Origin: Saccoglossus kowalevskii
Lineage: Eukaryota; Hemichordata; Enteropneusta; Harrimaniidae
DNA: 18,566 nt
Direction: 5' to 3'
Assembly (NCBI RefSeq): GCF_000003605.2
Contig: NW_003150775.1
Span: 26,330 to 44,895, forward strand
The translations under genes were made by a program, and so were the position numbers. Below, piece by piece: positions 8,871 to 18,114 of the stretch. The notes under the pieces are model-generated. The model saw nothing but the letters and a program-made list of their open reading frames with translations, was not told the DNA's origin and did not search any database. Positions within the stretch are counted from its first letter, which is position 1; each line of letters begins with the position of its first letter.

Positions 8871-9041
8871 ACGACTAGAACATCTATAATTGATGATTTG
8901 CTACATAACACAATATTAAATATGCGTACTTGTAAAATCGCAGATTTCATCATGACTGTGCGAGTTGGGGAAGAGGCCGAGGTGCCACCGAGGGGTGTAG
9001 TTGAACGTTGTAATAAAGGGGAGAGTAAAACACGCATGTAA
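8871..9041 (+). pseudogene. Possible coding relic or terminal exon, unknown protein
   Basis: A plus-strand frame is open from 8871 to a TAA at 9039-9041 (56 codons). The first Met is at 8922, so it is shorter than usual ORF cut-offs. The peptide looks protein-like: an acidic/hydrophobic stretch IIDDLLHNTILNM, then MTVRVGEEAEVPPRGVVERC near the end. A pyrimidine-rich tract CCCTTTCTTTCTAAG ends at 8858, a good 3' splice site. However, the frame entered there has a TGA at 8868 before the open part, so a frameshift or a different acceptor would be needed. The minus strand is also open across the same bases. I do not recognise a family; this is a tentative call. Confidence 0.2.
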
Positions 9042-9233
9042 CAGTGATTCATTCCTAGACCTTTTAAGGTTAATAATCCATGATCATGTGACGGTTAGTG
9101 TGTGACGTATGAAGCGCCGCGCAGTTATTGAATTCTAACCGATAAATAAGCATGTAGTACATGAAGTCATTGCTCTGTTCGCCCTGGTTTCAAAATAGAC
9201 GCCAGTGAAATTCAGTGTTTGGATTGTAAAAGT

Positions 9234-9330
9234 GTAAGTAAGTAATAGTAAATGAATAAGAATAAAATGTATAAATAAATATTTAAAAAAAAATTAAAAT
9301 ATAAGAATTATAGAATAAAAATATGTCAAT
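9234..9330. repeat. A-rich low-complexity tract
   Basis: Starts with GTAAGTAAGTAA and continues as A-rich sequence with many AATAAA-like words and an A9 run near 9285. The first GTAAGT (9234-9239) is a consensus splice donor preceded by a moderately GC-rich 50 bases, so a non-coding 5' exon ending at 9233 is conceivable but unsupported. Confidence 0.5.
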
Positions 9331-10137
9331 AGTAACTGTCATGCTATATACTAGTAACACATTTAAAAACGTAAAAAGTATGGTCTTTGAGTTGTAAGTA
9401 TGTCATTCATTACATGTTAAAAGACCCCAAGACAGGTCAACAAGTCTTCTACTATCATTACCCATTATGACACCGTCTATGACATCACTGGATGAAGCCT
9501 CCAGGGGGTTAAGGTATAACGCTACACAAAGGTGAAAACTTTGTGTTTATTTTTTACATACTGATAAATCATGTTACAATGATGGAGAAAATAGATTACA
9601 ATCACAGGGTCATCGTTCTAGATTCTGAGTAAATGAATGTTCAAAAAGTAGTGAAAATACTGTGGCATGATATTTTGTATGTATCTGGACATTTCACCAT
9701 TGTTTTCTATGGCAAGAATAACAACAGCAACATATTGACACTGAACCAAACAAGTTCACACACAATAAGCAGGCCTTACACCGTGACACTATTGACTAAT
9801 GCTAAAACGATTAATTGTACTTTTGTTTGTAGACACATTTTGAAACGGAATATTGTCACTGATATATGCGCTAAAATATGCGCACATGTAAAAAAAATCA
9901 AACGAGTACCGTACTACCTTAAATGAGATGAAAATTGTAACAAACTTCACCATTTTTCATGATGATAATTTTTCCTAGTAAAATGTTTGTTTTCAAAATT
10001 GTCTCTGTGCAGTTTTCTGAAACGCCGAATATCTTGCAACATTTGTCTATTGTTAATAATTGTATAACGTGTTGGTTAGTTGTTAGTTGACCAAATGGGC
10101 ACAAGTTCTAGCTACTACAGACAGGCTTTTAGGCAGA

Positions 10138-10167
10138 CACCTGTCAACCTACCGTTATAGACAGGTG
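10138..10167. repeat. Hairpin made of two E-box words
   Basis: CACCTGTC (10138-10145) and GACAGGTG (10160-10167) are exact reverse complements separated by 14 bases. Related GACAGGC and CTGTCAAC words recur at about 10119, 10180 and 10202, so the 100-base patch is internally repetitive. CACCTG/CAGGTG is the Snail/ZEB-type E-box, so a bipartite binding site is one reading and decayed inverted-repeat DNA another. Confidence 0.4.
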
Positions 10168-10504
10168 CGAAATTTGATTTGACAGGCTAAATCTCTACAA
10201 ACTGTCAACTTTTGATTGAAATTTTCGATTTTCAAAAAAATAGACTATTGCTACAGAGTACTATCTTGCATTTCAGTAAAGAATTTAGACAGACACTTTT
10301 TCTTCTTCTTCTGGCTATAACCATGGCTACAGGCCGTAATAAAAATGTGTGAAAACAAATCTAGAAAATTGCGAGAATGATATATGTAGGCCACGTGGTA
10401 TTCAACGAAATAGATAAAAATCACTAGATTGAATTGAAATAACTCAAACATATACTTAACATCCATGGTGCTTGTGACGGCAATTGCATAAATTGCAAAT
10501 TATT

Positions 10505-10522
10505 AAAGACGTATTTGTCTTT
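10505..10522. repeat. Small hairpin
   Basis: AAAGAC and GTCTTT, exact reverse complements with a 6-base spacer. Too short to assign a function. Confidence 0.35.
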
Positions 10523-11639
10523 GATTCCAACAGCGGATACCAAGCACGAGAATTATTGCTGACTGGGACTGAGAACACTGCCACAGTGGGTTGGGCGGAC
10601 TAAGCACAATGTTAGAATTTGTTAATGCTCAATATTACCGGTTTTATTAATTTACTTCACAAAAATGCATTGATGCGCTGTATATACACCAGATCGCACG
10701 TTTGCCGAAGTCCAGAGTTTGTTCTGTCATTATAATGAAAAGACACAGTGATAATTTCGGCCCTCCCCGCAACAACGACAAAAAACAAAACAAAGAAAAA
10801 CACATAATAGATTAGCATTTTCCATTGTTCAGAAATATGTGTGTACGTCACCCACGTCAGTGATGTTTGGGTCCTTGCCAGTTTGCCACGATGAAAAATG
10901 AGCAAAGAAGAAACAGATTACAAGAGCTTTTAATTCACGTTGAACAAATAAGCGCAACTAGGGTGAACCGGTATAACCCGTAACCGTGCCCGAAACAACG
11001 CCAAACTTTTCTCAGACAAGCTGAATGTCATTAACAAAACAGCAGGGTGTCGATCAAATTGTTTAGCGGTGTTACTTATTTACGCGCATATATTTTTGTA
11101 GTGTGGGGTCTGGTAGGTTTAACCATGGCATGCTTTAACGCAAATCTCACTCAATGATATGGGTGTTGTATTCGGCTTCAGCCAATCCATAGACCAAACT
11201 GTCCCACTTATAGAGTTCAGCCTATTATTAGACATGTATTTTTGTTCATTATATTTTTAAATTAAACGCGTCGCCATTGTTTTTATTCCGACGTTGAGAT
11301 CGATGGACAAAGACGATGTTTGCGCAATGTTGACGTATTATCGGCACACGTAGCAATCACTCGCCGATCTGAACCCGGGCTAAAACAAAATGTAATAGCA
11401 TCCACCATTATTATCTAGCTGTATAGGGGTTTGCATTTGTCTGAAAACATGGCATGTCCTCTAACATTCACAACCCGGATACAAAATTACCTATTTATTT
11501 TCTTATTCACAACTGTAATGTATAACAACGTATAGAATTAATAACGCCTCCATTTTATAAACGATAATCAAAGCCTAAAATATCCCCCCTCTATGTTATT
11601 GCTATTTTACCCATTTTTGTAATGGACTCATCTGACTTG

Positions 11640-12057
11640 TTTTTCTCCAATATTTCAATGAGAGGAAGAGGTCACCGCTCTGCTACGTGGTGTTCAGTGA
11701 TCATACAACCCCCTAATATTGTTGGTATTATCGGACAATTCGCCCCATAACCGGATCTGTCACTTTTCGTCAGTACACGGGATCAAAAATAATTTTTGCC
11801 GTCGTTTAGGAAGAGGGGATCGTGGGATTTTTTGCGTGGGAGATCACGGTTTGTTGCAGGTTGTTTGTTACACAGTGTCAATTTCTGGAACGAATCCAAC
11901 GCCGCCATCACCATCGTGAGCGCTGTACATCCCGCCATAACTTTGTGTTGTTGTCAAGAAAAACTCCGAAAAATTGCTGTTTGGTGTATTTTCTGTACAG
12001 TGGAGACTAACGGACCCAATTTCGGGCTAATTATGACCGAGACTGCGATCAGGTAGA
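11640..12057 (+). promoter_or_regulatory. Probable promoter / 5'UTR region of the signal-peptide gene
   Basis: This stretch is clearly richer in G+C and CpG than its flanks and lies directly upstream of the signal-peptide exon. All three plus frames are open for 60-86 codons at once (11719-11919, 11796-12056, 11822-12010). That pattern is typical of GC-rich untranslated leader and not of a single gene. It ends at two overlapping donor candidates: CAG|GTAGAG (GT at 12053) and AGA|GTGAGT (GT at 12058). Either, joined to the acceptor at 12117, would remove an intron of only 60-65 bases. The transcription start cannot be placed. Several upstream ATGs would have to be bypassed or would act as uORFs. 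Confidence 0.4.
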
Positions 12058-12117
12058 GTGAGTATTTTGACTCAGGCGGACAATACGGGTACAAATATCA
12101 CCGTCTTTTCCTCACAG

Positions 12118-12283
12118 GCTCGTTTCTCGAACCTGTAAACAGCGTGGTTTTGAAAACACTGTCAACCAAGCTAAACGATGCAGCTTCAACAAACAGCCAT
12201 GATACAGTATAGGCGATTATTTTTGCTCTTATTTACGATCGTTACGCTTATATCAAGATCAGAAAGCAGAATAGAAGAACACG
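12118..12283 (+). CDS. First coding exon: signal peptide of a secreted or membrane protein (coding part 12178-12283)
   Basis: The exon begins after a strong 3' splice site (pyrimidine-rich CGTCTTTTCCTCACAG, AG at 12116-12117) and ends at a donor, CACG|GTAGGT (GT at 12284). The ATG at 12178 has A at -3, is preceded by an in-frame TAA at 12172-12174, and is the only ATG in the exon's leader. It encodes 35 codons plus one base. A polar N-terminus of about 11 residues with two Arg leads into the hydrophobic core LFLLLFTIVTLIS, then a polar RSESRIEEH tail. This is a classic secretory signal peptide with cleavage probably near the SRSES segment. Phase 1 at the donor is the usual phase for signal-peptide exons of extracellular multidomain proteins. 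The mature protein is not in view, so function is unknown. Downstream exons probably lie beyond the window. Confidence 0.62.
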
Positions 12284-14067
12284 GTAGGTAGATGCTTAGC
12301 ATACTCTGGGGTTCAAATTGGCATAGGCGGCTCTATTCTTGGGCTTTATTGACTTGTTTTGATACTGGATGCGTCACACGATAATTTATAGCAATGTCGG
12401 CACGGTGTACTCGAAAGAAATCTTTGATCGTTGTCACTTCTGTCAGAGTATGTTGAATTACTGTTGTTTGAATTATTTATTTGGTGTTACAATGAACTGG
12501 TATTGGTGTGAAAGTAACGGGTAGGTCTGCCAGTGAAAGCTCGTCCCCGGTATGACGACGAGATCCGTGACTAGCAGTACTGAACAACAACCGACAGCAG
12601 CTTGGGTGGCACTCCAATCACAATAGTGGAGTTTGGATGACAACAGTGGTGGTCGCGTTATGAAAAAACGACATTTTCGCGTCGAAAAAATGTACATGTT
12701 GTTCCGGGCCGTGAAATGTGAATATTTCCACGAGTCTCTCCTAAAATCAAGACGTTACATGTCCAATGTATCTGTACCGACTTGACGAGGGAATCAAGGC
12801 CACGGCGTGCGTCTTGCTATCACTATGTTTGCGTCGACACATAGGTGTTAATAGCCCCACTCCTCTGTCACATCCTATTTTAAGATAAACAAATAAAACG
12901 ATGTTATTTATATAATTTTACCAATAAAATTGATCATATCTGTGGCAGCCACATCGAATTTATATTCGTTTTTATCATGCCGCACGAAATATGCTAACAT
13001 TAGACATGAAATGCATAATGTTCTCTGGGGTCATTCTCTGTCTGTGAAAGGTGACCCCTAGAACAACTGCACCACTTGTCACTTGGATTTCAGCTTTCTC
13101 ATGTTGATGTAATTCATGAGAAAGAACAACAAAAAAAATAACAAAAAAAAAACACACAAAAAAAACATGGCCACCAGCCGCTATCTGCATGCAAAAATCA
13201 ACGTTATCTGGATAATTAAAGGTTGTGAAAATTATTATCTTTTTTCCAAAAATACAACAGTCTTTGTGTGACCCCATTACCTTTATTTTTGTTCTGGACA
13301 ATAAGTGTTCAAGCATTGACACTTGCTGAAAAAAATAAATAATAACAATTTTATATGTCAGAGATAGTACAAACTCATGGTAGGAAAGTTCACAGAAGAC
13401 AACGACCCAAGACGTGTTTTTGCAACCAGAGGAGACTTACAGGAAGTCTTGGCCATATCTTGCATAACTTATTAAGGCCATCAACATATCACATGGGGAG
13501 CTTGTATGCAGAAGGCTATATTTTTCTTATAAAAATGACACAAATTTTTATTGTGGAAGTTATTTTTGGGAGGGGGGAGGCAATATTTGTGTGGCTAAAA
13601 AAAAAAATCTGGCGTTCCTATTAAATCCTTGCCTGCACACACTTGTGTTTTACATGTACCAGTTTTCCAGGGCAGTAACAGGGAAAATAGGGGGAGTTGG
13701 CAAATTACGAGGCGCCACAAATTTAATGATTATTTTAAGAAGTTTAACTTGGAGTCCCCATCATCTTCTAATAATAAACATTTCAAACCATCGGAATGAT
13801 ACTTTTATTTTCTTTTAATTTAAGATGCTTTGACAATTCCAGTGCACTGGATCCAAAAATAGTTGAGATTGTTCACGAGAATGCGTTAAAAAAATGCTGT
13901 TCCTTTATACAGCTGTGTGCGGTGGTCTGATTCCAAATATTTAAAACGTCAAAGCACTGTTTTCATGAGTTGTTTAATAATTTTAACATTTATTAAATTT
14001 AGCATATGGAGGGAATTCTTTGAAATACTGCTTCCTGTTTTGTTTTCTGAGGTTAATTTCTCATTGA
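12284..14067 (+). other. Probable intron 1 (left part), no exon recognised
   Basis: Sequence after the donor is AT-rich and without coding signal on the plus strand. A-rich runs occupy 13124-13166. The minus-strand frames at 12473-12697 and 12975-13322 and the plus frames at 13355-13818 contain homopolymer-derived stretches and no domain. Bases 12530-12680 are somewhat GC-richer, with a short Ser/Thr-rich plus frame ending at a stop, not convincing as an exon. Confidence 0.4.
13124..13166. repeat. A-rich low-complexity tract
   Basis: Several A8-A10 runs separated by single C or T bases (ACAACAAAAAAAATAACA and following). Simple sequence. Confidence 0.7.
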
Positions 14068-14113
14068 TTAATTGATAATTTTTAACTTGATTAAATGATA
14101 ATTTTTAACTTGA
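14068..14113 (+). repeat. 23 bp tandem duplication (2 copies)
   Basis: Two adjacent 23-base units (14068-14090 and 14091-14113) share GATAATTTTTAACTTGA exactly and differ at one base near the start (TTAAT versus TTAAA). A local slippage-type duplication. Confidence 0.85.
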
Positions 14114-14874
14114 GGTATTTCACTCAAATTTCCAATTACATAAAAATATTATTGTGCTTGATCGGAATATTACTTTAGATGAGAGGAAACTGAATTCATG
14201 CTTTGGGATTTCAAGGCCCTTTCTTGTGTGATAAGACCTTCAAATTGACCTACTTCTTTTTGGGTTGTATATTTTAATGATAGCCCTGTTAGCTGTGGTC
14301 AAGGTTAGGTTATCCTAGTAGGGAACGCCTTGCTTGGAAAATTGTTTGCTCCTGGTATGAGGCATGTTTTGTTATGCAAGTGTGAGTATTAGAATTGCAT
14401 GTTGATTTCCCACCATGCACTTTACTTATATTATTTTTTTTTTCCGGAAAATACAAACATGAAAATGGTTATCACATGAAAATCAAAATATTTTTCATTA
14501 TATATTTGTTGGTGACTTGAACTGTTTCTGTTTTAACTTAAAACATCAAAATGCCAAAATCTGTGCACGCAAAATTTTGTCATAACAAGAAGGAACACAG
14601 CAACTGGAACCTGCCTCACCCTAAAACAAACAAAAAATGGTTTGTCCCTTATTTATGTTTGCAAAAGTAAAGGTCAAGCGATATGTTCTTGAACTGACAG
14701 GCATTTTTGTGATGGTGGTTAAAATTGAAAGTTGAAATAGTTTGAATGCCTATCCCAGTCTGTACCAGTGAAAGATTGTCAGTTTGGTGAAGTAAGCAAT
14801 ATGACTTGTTTGCACCCTGCCATGCTACAGTCTTGGTGAATAAATTTGCAATTGTTTTAATGTTAACACACACG
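14114..14874. other. Non-coding stretch
   Basis: AT-rich with homopolymer T runs. No supported feature other than random short frames. Confidence 0.45.
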
Positions 14875-14945
14875 TACATTTTGTTGTACAAAGTACAAGG
14901 GAGAAAAATACATTTTGTTGTACAAAGTACAAGGGAGAAAAATAC
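14875..14945 (+). repeat. 34 bp exact tandem duplication (2.1 copies)
   Basis: Units 14875-14908 and 14909-14942 are identical (TACATTTTGTTGTACAAAGT, then ACAAGGGAGAAAAA), followed by a further TAC. Within each unit TTGTACAA is a palindrome. Perfect identity implies a recent duplication or a variable-number locus. The duplication accounts for the repeated residues in open frames on both strands here. Confidence 0.95.
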
Positions 14946-15847
14946 CAACGAGGTGTTTGATTTGATTTTCTGTGTGGGTGGGGTGGGGTGAGGGGTATTT
15001 AATTGTAGTTTACAAAAATGTATCTTCACATTTCTTTTTGTAGTTTGCAGTTTGTGAAGTTAATATAAACCTTTCAATTTCTGCTGTGATGAATTCTTAT
15101 GATCTGAAGAATAAGGGCGTTTATTAGTTGAAACGAAATTTTATGAACACTGTATTTAAAATCCTAATGTCATTTTTACTGTTTTTACCGAGTCACTGAT
15201 AATTGTATTTTTTGAGTAGAAAAAGTGGTAGTGGTTTAATACTTGATTGTTGAATTAAAGATGTCAATTACAATATTTCAAACCGTAAAATCAATAAGGT
15301 GAAAACATCACGGTAGATAGATAGCATTTGAATTCCTACCACATGGTTGAATTGAATTGAGAAAAACAACAAATTATCGTTTTATCAGAAGTCTGGCGTT
15401 GCAACTAAATATTATGACTTATTTTCATAAGGAATAGCATTTCTATGATTTGCACATAGTTTTATATCTCTGTCTACAACCAATTTAAAAAGAAAAAGTC
15501 AAAGTCTAGCAAAATCCAGCTGTGTGTTGGGGGAATGCTAAAATACTACTAGTCTGAAATTGTGAATCTGGAAATCAGAATATGGGCGGTATTTATACCT
15601 GCCAGTGTTTTGAAGTCTTAAAATATTCTTGAAGTGTGTTGTAGCTTTGCCTGCTTTGATTGTATTATGCATATCTCCATAGCATTCTTTCTTATAAAGT
15701 ATCCACAATCAATATTGTACATCAAACTCACACTTTAGGGTATGCACACTAATAAATTAAACAGTTTTCAGTATATTTTATTAGCACCGCTGTCAACTTT
15801 GTCGAACGGAGCTTATTATATGAGTGACTGTCCATGTCAATGTTTTA
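14946..15847. other. Non-coding stretch
   Basis: AT-rich, with a short G-rich GGGTGGGGTGGGGTGAGGGG patch near 14976. No gene or defined repeat recognised. Confidence 0.5.
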
Positions 15848-16575
15848 CTTTTTCGACTTCTTCTTGAAAACTACAAGCCTGAATGCTTTGATACTTGGTG
15901 TATATGTACCTTGGGTAGACCTCTCTTAGATTTGTTCATTTCATGATGATATCTTCAATTCTCTAATTTTGGTGAATATTTTTGTCATTTTGGGTAAAAA
16001 GTGATATTTTCGACTTCTTGTTTATAGTCCTATATCTGATTGCTTTGATATTACATATATAGGTACTACATTTGGACCTCTCTCAGATTTGTTCATTTTG
16101 TGATATCTTTAATTCTCTAATTTCGATGAATATTTTTGTAATTTTTAGTAAAAAGTGATATTTTCGACTTTTTGTTGAAAACTGCAAGTCTGATTGCTTT
16201 GATACTATATATACAGGTATTACAGGTAGACCTATATCAGATTTGTTTATTTCATGATGACATCTACAATTCTCTAATTTTGATGAATATTTTTGTCTTT
16301 TTTTGGTAAAAAGTGATATTTTCGACTTATTGTTAAAAACCGCAAGTCTGATTGCTTTTATGTTATGCATATAGGTACCTCAGCTATACCTCTCAGATTT
16401 GTTCATTTTGTAATGATATCTTCAATTCTCTAATTTTGAAGAATATTTTTGTCATTTTCGGTAAAAAGCAATATTTTCGACTTCTTGTTAAAAAACGCAA
16501 GTCTGATTGCTTTGATACTATACATATCGTTCATTTTCTAAGAATATCTTCAGTTCTTCAATTGAAATGTGCATT
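15848..16575 (+). repeat. Tandem array of ~155 bp units (about 4.6 copies)
   Basis: Unit starts, marked by TTTTCGACTT, fall at about 15848, 16006, 16160, 16318 and 16473, giving periods of 154-158 bases. Each full unit then carries AACTGCAAGTCTGATTGCTT, a TGATACTATATATA-like segment with AGGTA, GACCTCTCTCAGATTTGTTC, AATTCTCTAATTTTG, and ATGAATATTTTTGTC followed by GGTAAAAAGTGAT. The last copy breaks off at about 16575. Copies differ by scattered substitutions and small indels, so the array is old. The open frames at 16083-16370 (minus) and 16352-16654 (plus) are products of the repeat and not genes. Confidence 0.88.
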
Positions 16576-17017
16576 GCTAACAGCAGAGCTATCTCAGCTG
16601 AAAGGCTGCTTGTTGAATACATTAAGATGTCATCAACATCCAAATGTAATCTAACCAGGTGTCCTTATTAACTGGTTAATATAAGTAATAGTTTTTCATG
16701 AGAAATTATGTAAAAAAACTGCTATCCGTGTGGTAAATTTATCTGTCAGAACTTGGAGGTAATTCTTAGGAGATTAAACTGCACCTGTTGTTTTGAGTTA
16801 CATGTCTACACTTTTCAATTATTTTCAACTGACAAAATCTTGATATTTTTGAATGTTGTAATTTAAACATTTTTCAACTAATGTTGGTCAGCAAGGCTTG
16901 ATTGAGTAATACATTTTAGGTTTATCTCCAATGGACAAAAGTTACTGAACAAGATGAACTACAGTATATGCAGGTCGAAAGTTGTCAGACTATACTCAGT
17001 AATCCTACCAGTTTTTT
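16576..17017. other. Non-coding spacer between repeat arrays
   Basis: AT-rich sequence with no supported feature, separating the ~155 bp array from the hairpin-headed repeat. Confidence 0.5.
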
Positions 17018-17052
17018 AGTCCCCGTTCGGACGCAGTTCGACAACGGGGACT
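17018..17052. repeat. Hairpin head of the composite repeat
   Basis: AGTCCCCGTT (17018-17027) pairs perfectly with AACGGGGACT (17043-17052). Inside, CGGAC and GTTCG can pair (one G.U) around a GCA loop with a two-base AC bulge. This makes a 35-base, nearly fully paired structure at the element's left boundary. Confidence 0.85.
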
Positions 17053-17823
17053 TATGTTTTGACCTCCGTGTGTCCGTGCGTGCATGTGTGTGTCTGGACC
17101 TGTATCTTAGAAATGCCTGGACCAATCACAATCAAACTTCATACATGATATTATACATATGCACGTCAATTTGTTTCACGATCTGATTCAAGATGGCCGA
17201 ATGGCGGCCATTTTTGTGCTAAAAGTCATCAAAATCAACCATTTCTCGGCTGTTTACAGATGGATGTTGTTGAAACTTGGTATATACATTAGACATTATA
17301 GGACCTTGATGCACATTATTTTGTTTTACGATCTGATTCAAGATGGCCGAATGGCAGCCATTTTTGTGCTGAAAAAATCCTAAAAATCAACCATTTCTCG
17401 GCTGTTTACAAATGGATTTTGTTCAAACTTGGTATATACATTAGACATTATGGGACCTTGATGCAAATAATTTGTTTTTCAGATAAGATTCAAAATGGCC
17501 GACTGGCAGCCATTTTGTATTAATGAATGTGGTTCTCGTGCCATATCTCTGACTTGCTTTCACTGATTATGTTCAAATTTTAAATATTCATTATACATCA
17601 TGTCATAGACAGATATATTGGTTTGACGATCCTATTCAAAATGGCCGAATGGTGGTCATTTTTGTGCTAAAAAATCATCACATACATGTATCAAGCATTT
17701 ATGGGTGAATTTCGTTCAAAATGGCTGACTGGCGGCCATTTTGTTTTAATGATTGGTCTTCTAGAGCCATATCTCTTAAATGCTTTGACTTATTTGAATT
17801 TTATATATTCGTTATACATCATG

Positions 17824-17824
<1 letters not shown>

Positions 17825-17855
<31 letters not shown>
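17825..17855. repeat. (TA)n microsatellite
   Basis: 31 bases of uninterrupted TA, followed by TGTATGTAT. Likely polymorphic. It gives a run of Ile-Tyr codons in the plus frame at 17686-17982, which is therefore not a gene. Confidence 0.95.
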
Positions 17856-17863
<8 letters not shown>

Positions 17864-18054
17864 TCAAAATGGCTGATTTTGAATGCTGTTCCAGAGCAAT
17901 ATCTCTCAATATGGACAAGTACTTGTTTGACGATCTGATACAAATGTCACTCATTTTAATGTTAAAAAAACCATATTCCTGACATGGTTATATTCCAGCT
18001 ATATTACTATAAACAAAACTATATATCTTAAATTTGATAACTAACGGGGACTGT

Positions 18055-18066
18055 GCCATGCATGGC
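18055..18066. repeat. 12 bp perfect palindrome at the repeat's right edge
   Basis: GCCATGCATGGC reads identically on both strands and begins two bases after the terminal AACGGGGACT. It may belong to the end of the composite repeat. Confidence 0.6.
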
Positions 18067-18114
18067 TTGTCACATGATGCGTTGTACAGCATGTGATTTA
18101 TCTGATACTATACC

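Larger units (their letters stand above)
9331..11639. other. Long non-coding stretch with two small hairpins
   Basis: No coding signal beyond random short frames. Two hairpins (10138-10167 and 10505-10522) are listed separately. Bases 10780-10810 are A-rich, and a short TTC run lies near 10299. Around 11260-11380 CpG density rises slightly (ACGCGT at 11266) with no motif cluster I can name. Confidence 0.5.
17018..18052 (+). repeat. Hairpin-headed composite repeat with ~150 bp internal units
   Basis: The left end is a hairpin (17018-17052). The right end is a lone AACGGGGACT (18043-18052), the inverted match of the leftmost AGTCCCCGTT, so the whole is bracketed by a 10 bp inverted repeat. The head continues with a GT-rich segment (17065-17097). 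The body holds six units centred on CAA(A/G)ATGGC(C/T)GA...GGCCATTTT at about 17190, 17340, 17492, 17638, 17717 and 17866. The first two full units are nearly identical over GGTATATACATTAGACATTA and flanks. A second unit type (CCATATCTCT ... TTATACATCATGT) occurs at about 17535 and 17763. A (TA)n tract interrupts the last part. No coding capacity or clear target duplication is visible. It resembles a repeat type I associate with molluscs. Confidence 0.75.

Noticed and set aside
8837-9052. 71-codon minus-strand frame
   Set aside because: Ser/Thr/Leu-rich with no motif. The plus frame over the same bases looks more protein-like, and even that is weak.
12975-13322. 115-codon minus-strand frame
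   Set aside because: Its hydrophobic middle is encoded by the complement of A-rich low-complexity runs at 13124-13166, so it is a composition artefact.
14649-15029. 126-codon minus-strand frame, the longest in the window
   Set aside because: Part of it is the 34 bp duplication read twice with a frame change, and it has no conserved domain. Lys/Asn/Thr richness fits AT-rich non-coding DNA.
16083-16654. 95- and 100-codon frames on opposite strands
   Set aside because: They lie largely within the ~155 bp tandem array; the repeated residues follow the DNA repeat, and units differ by frame-changing indels.
17686-17982. 98-codon plus frame with an Ile-Tyr run
   Set aside because: It crosses the (TA)n microsatellite and repeat units of the composite element.
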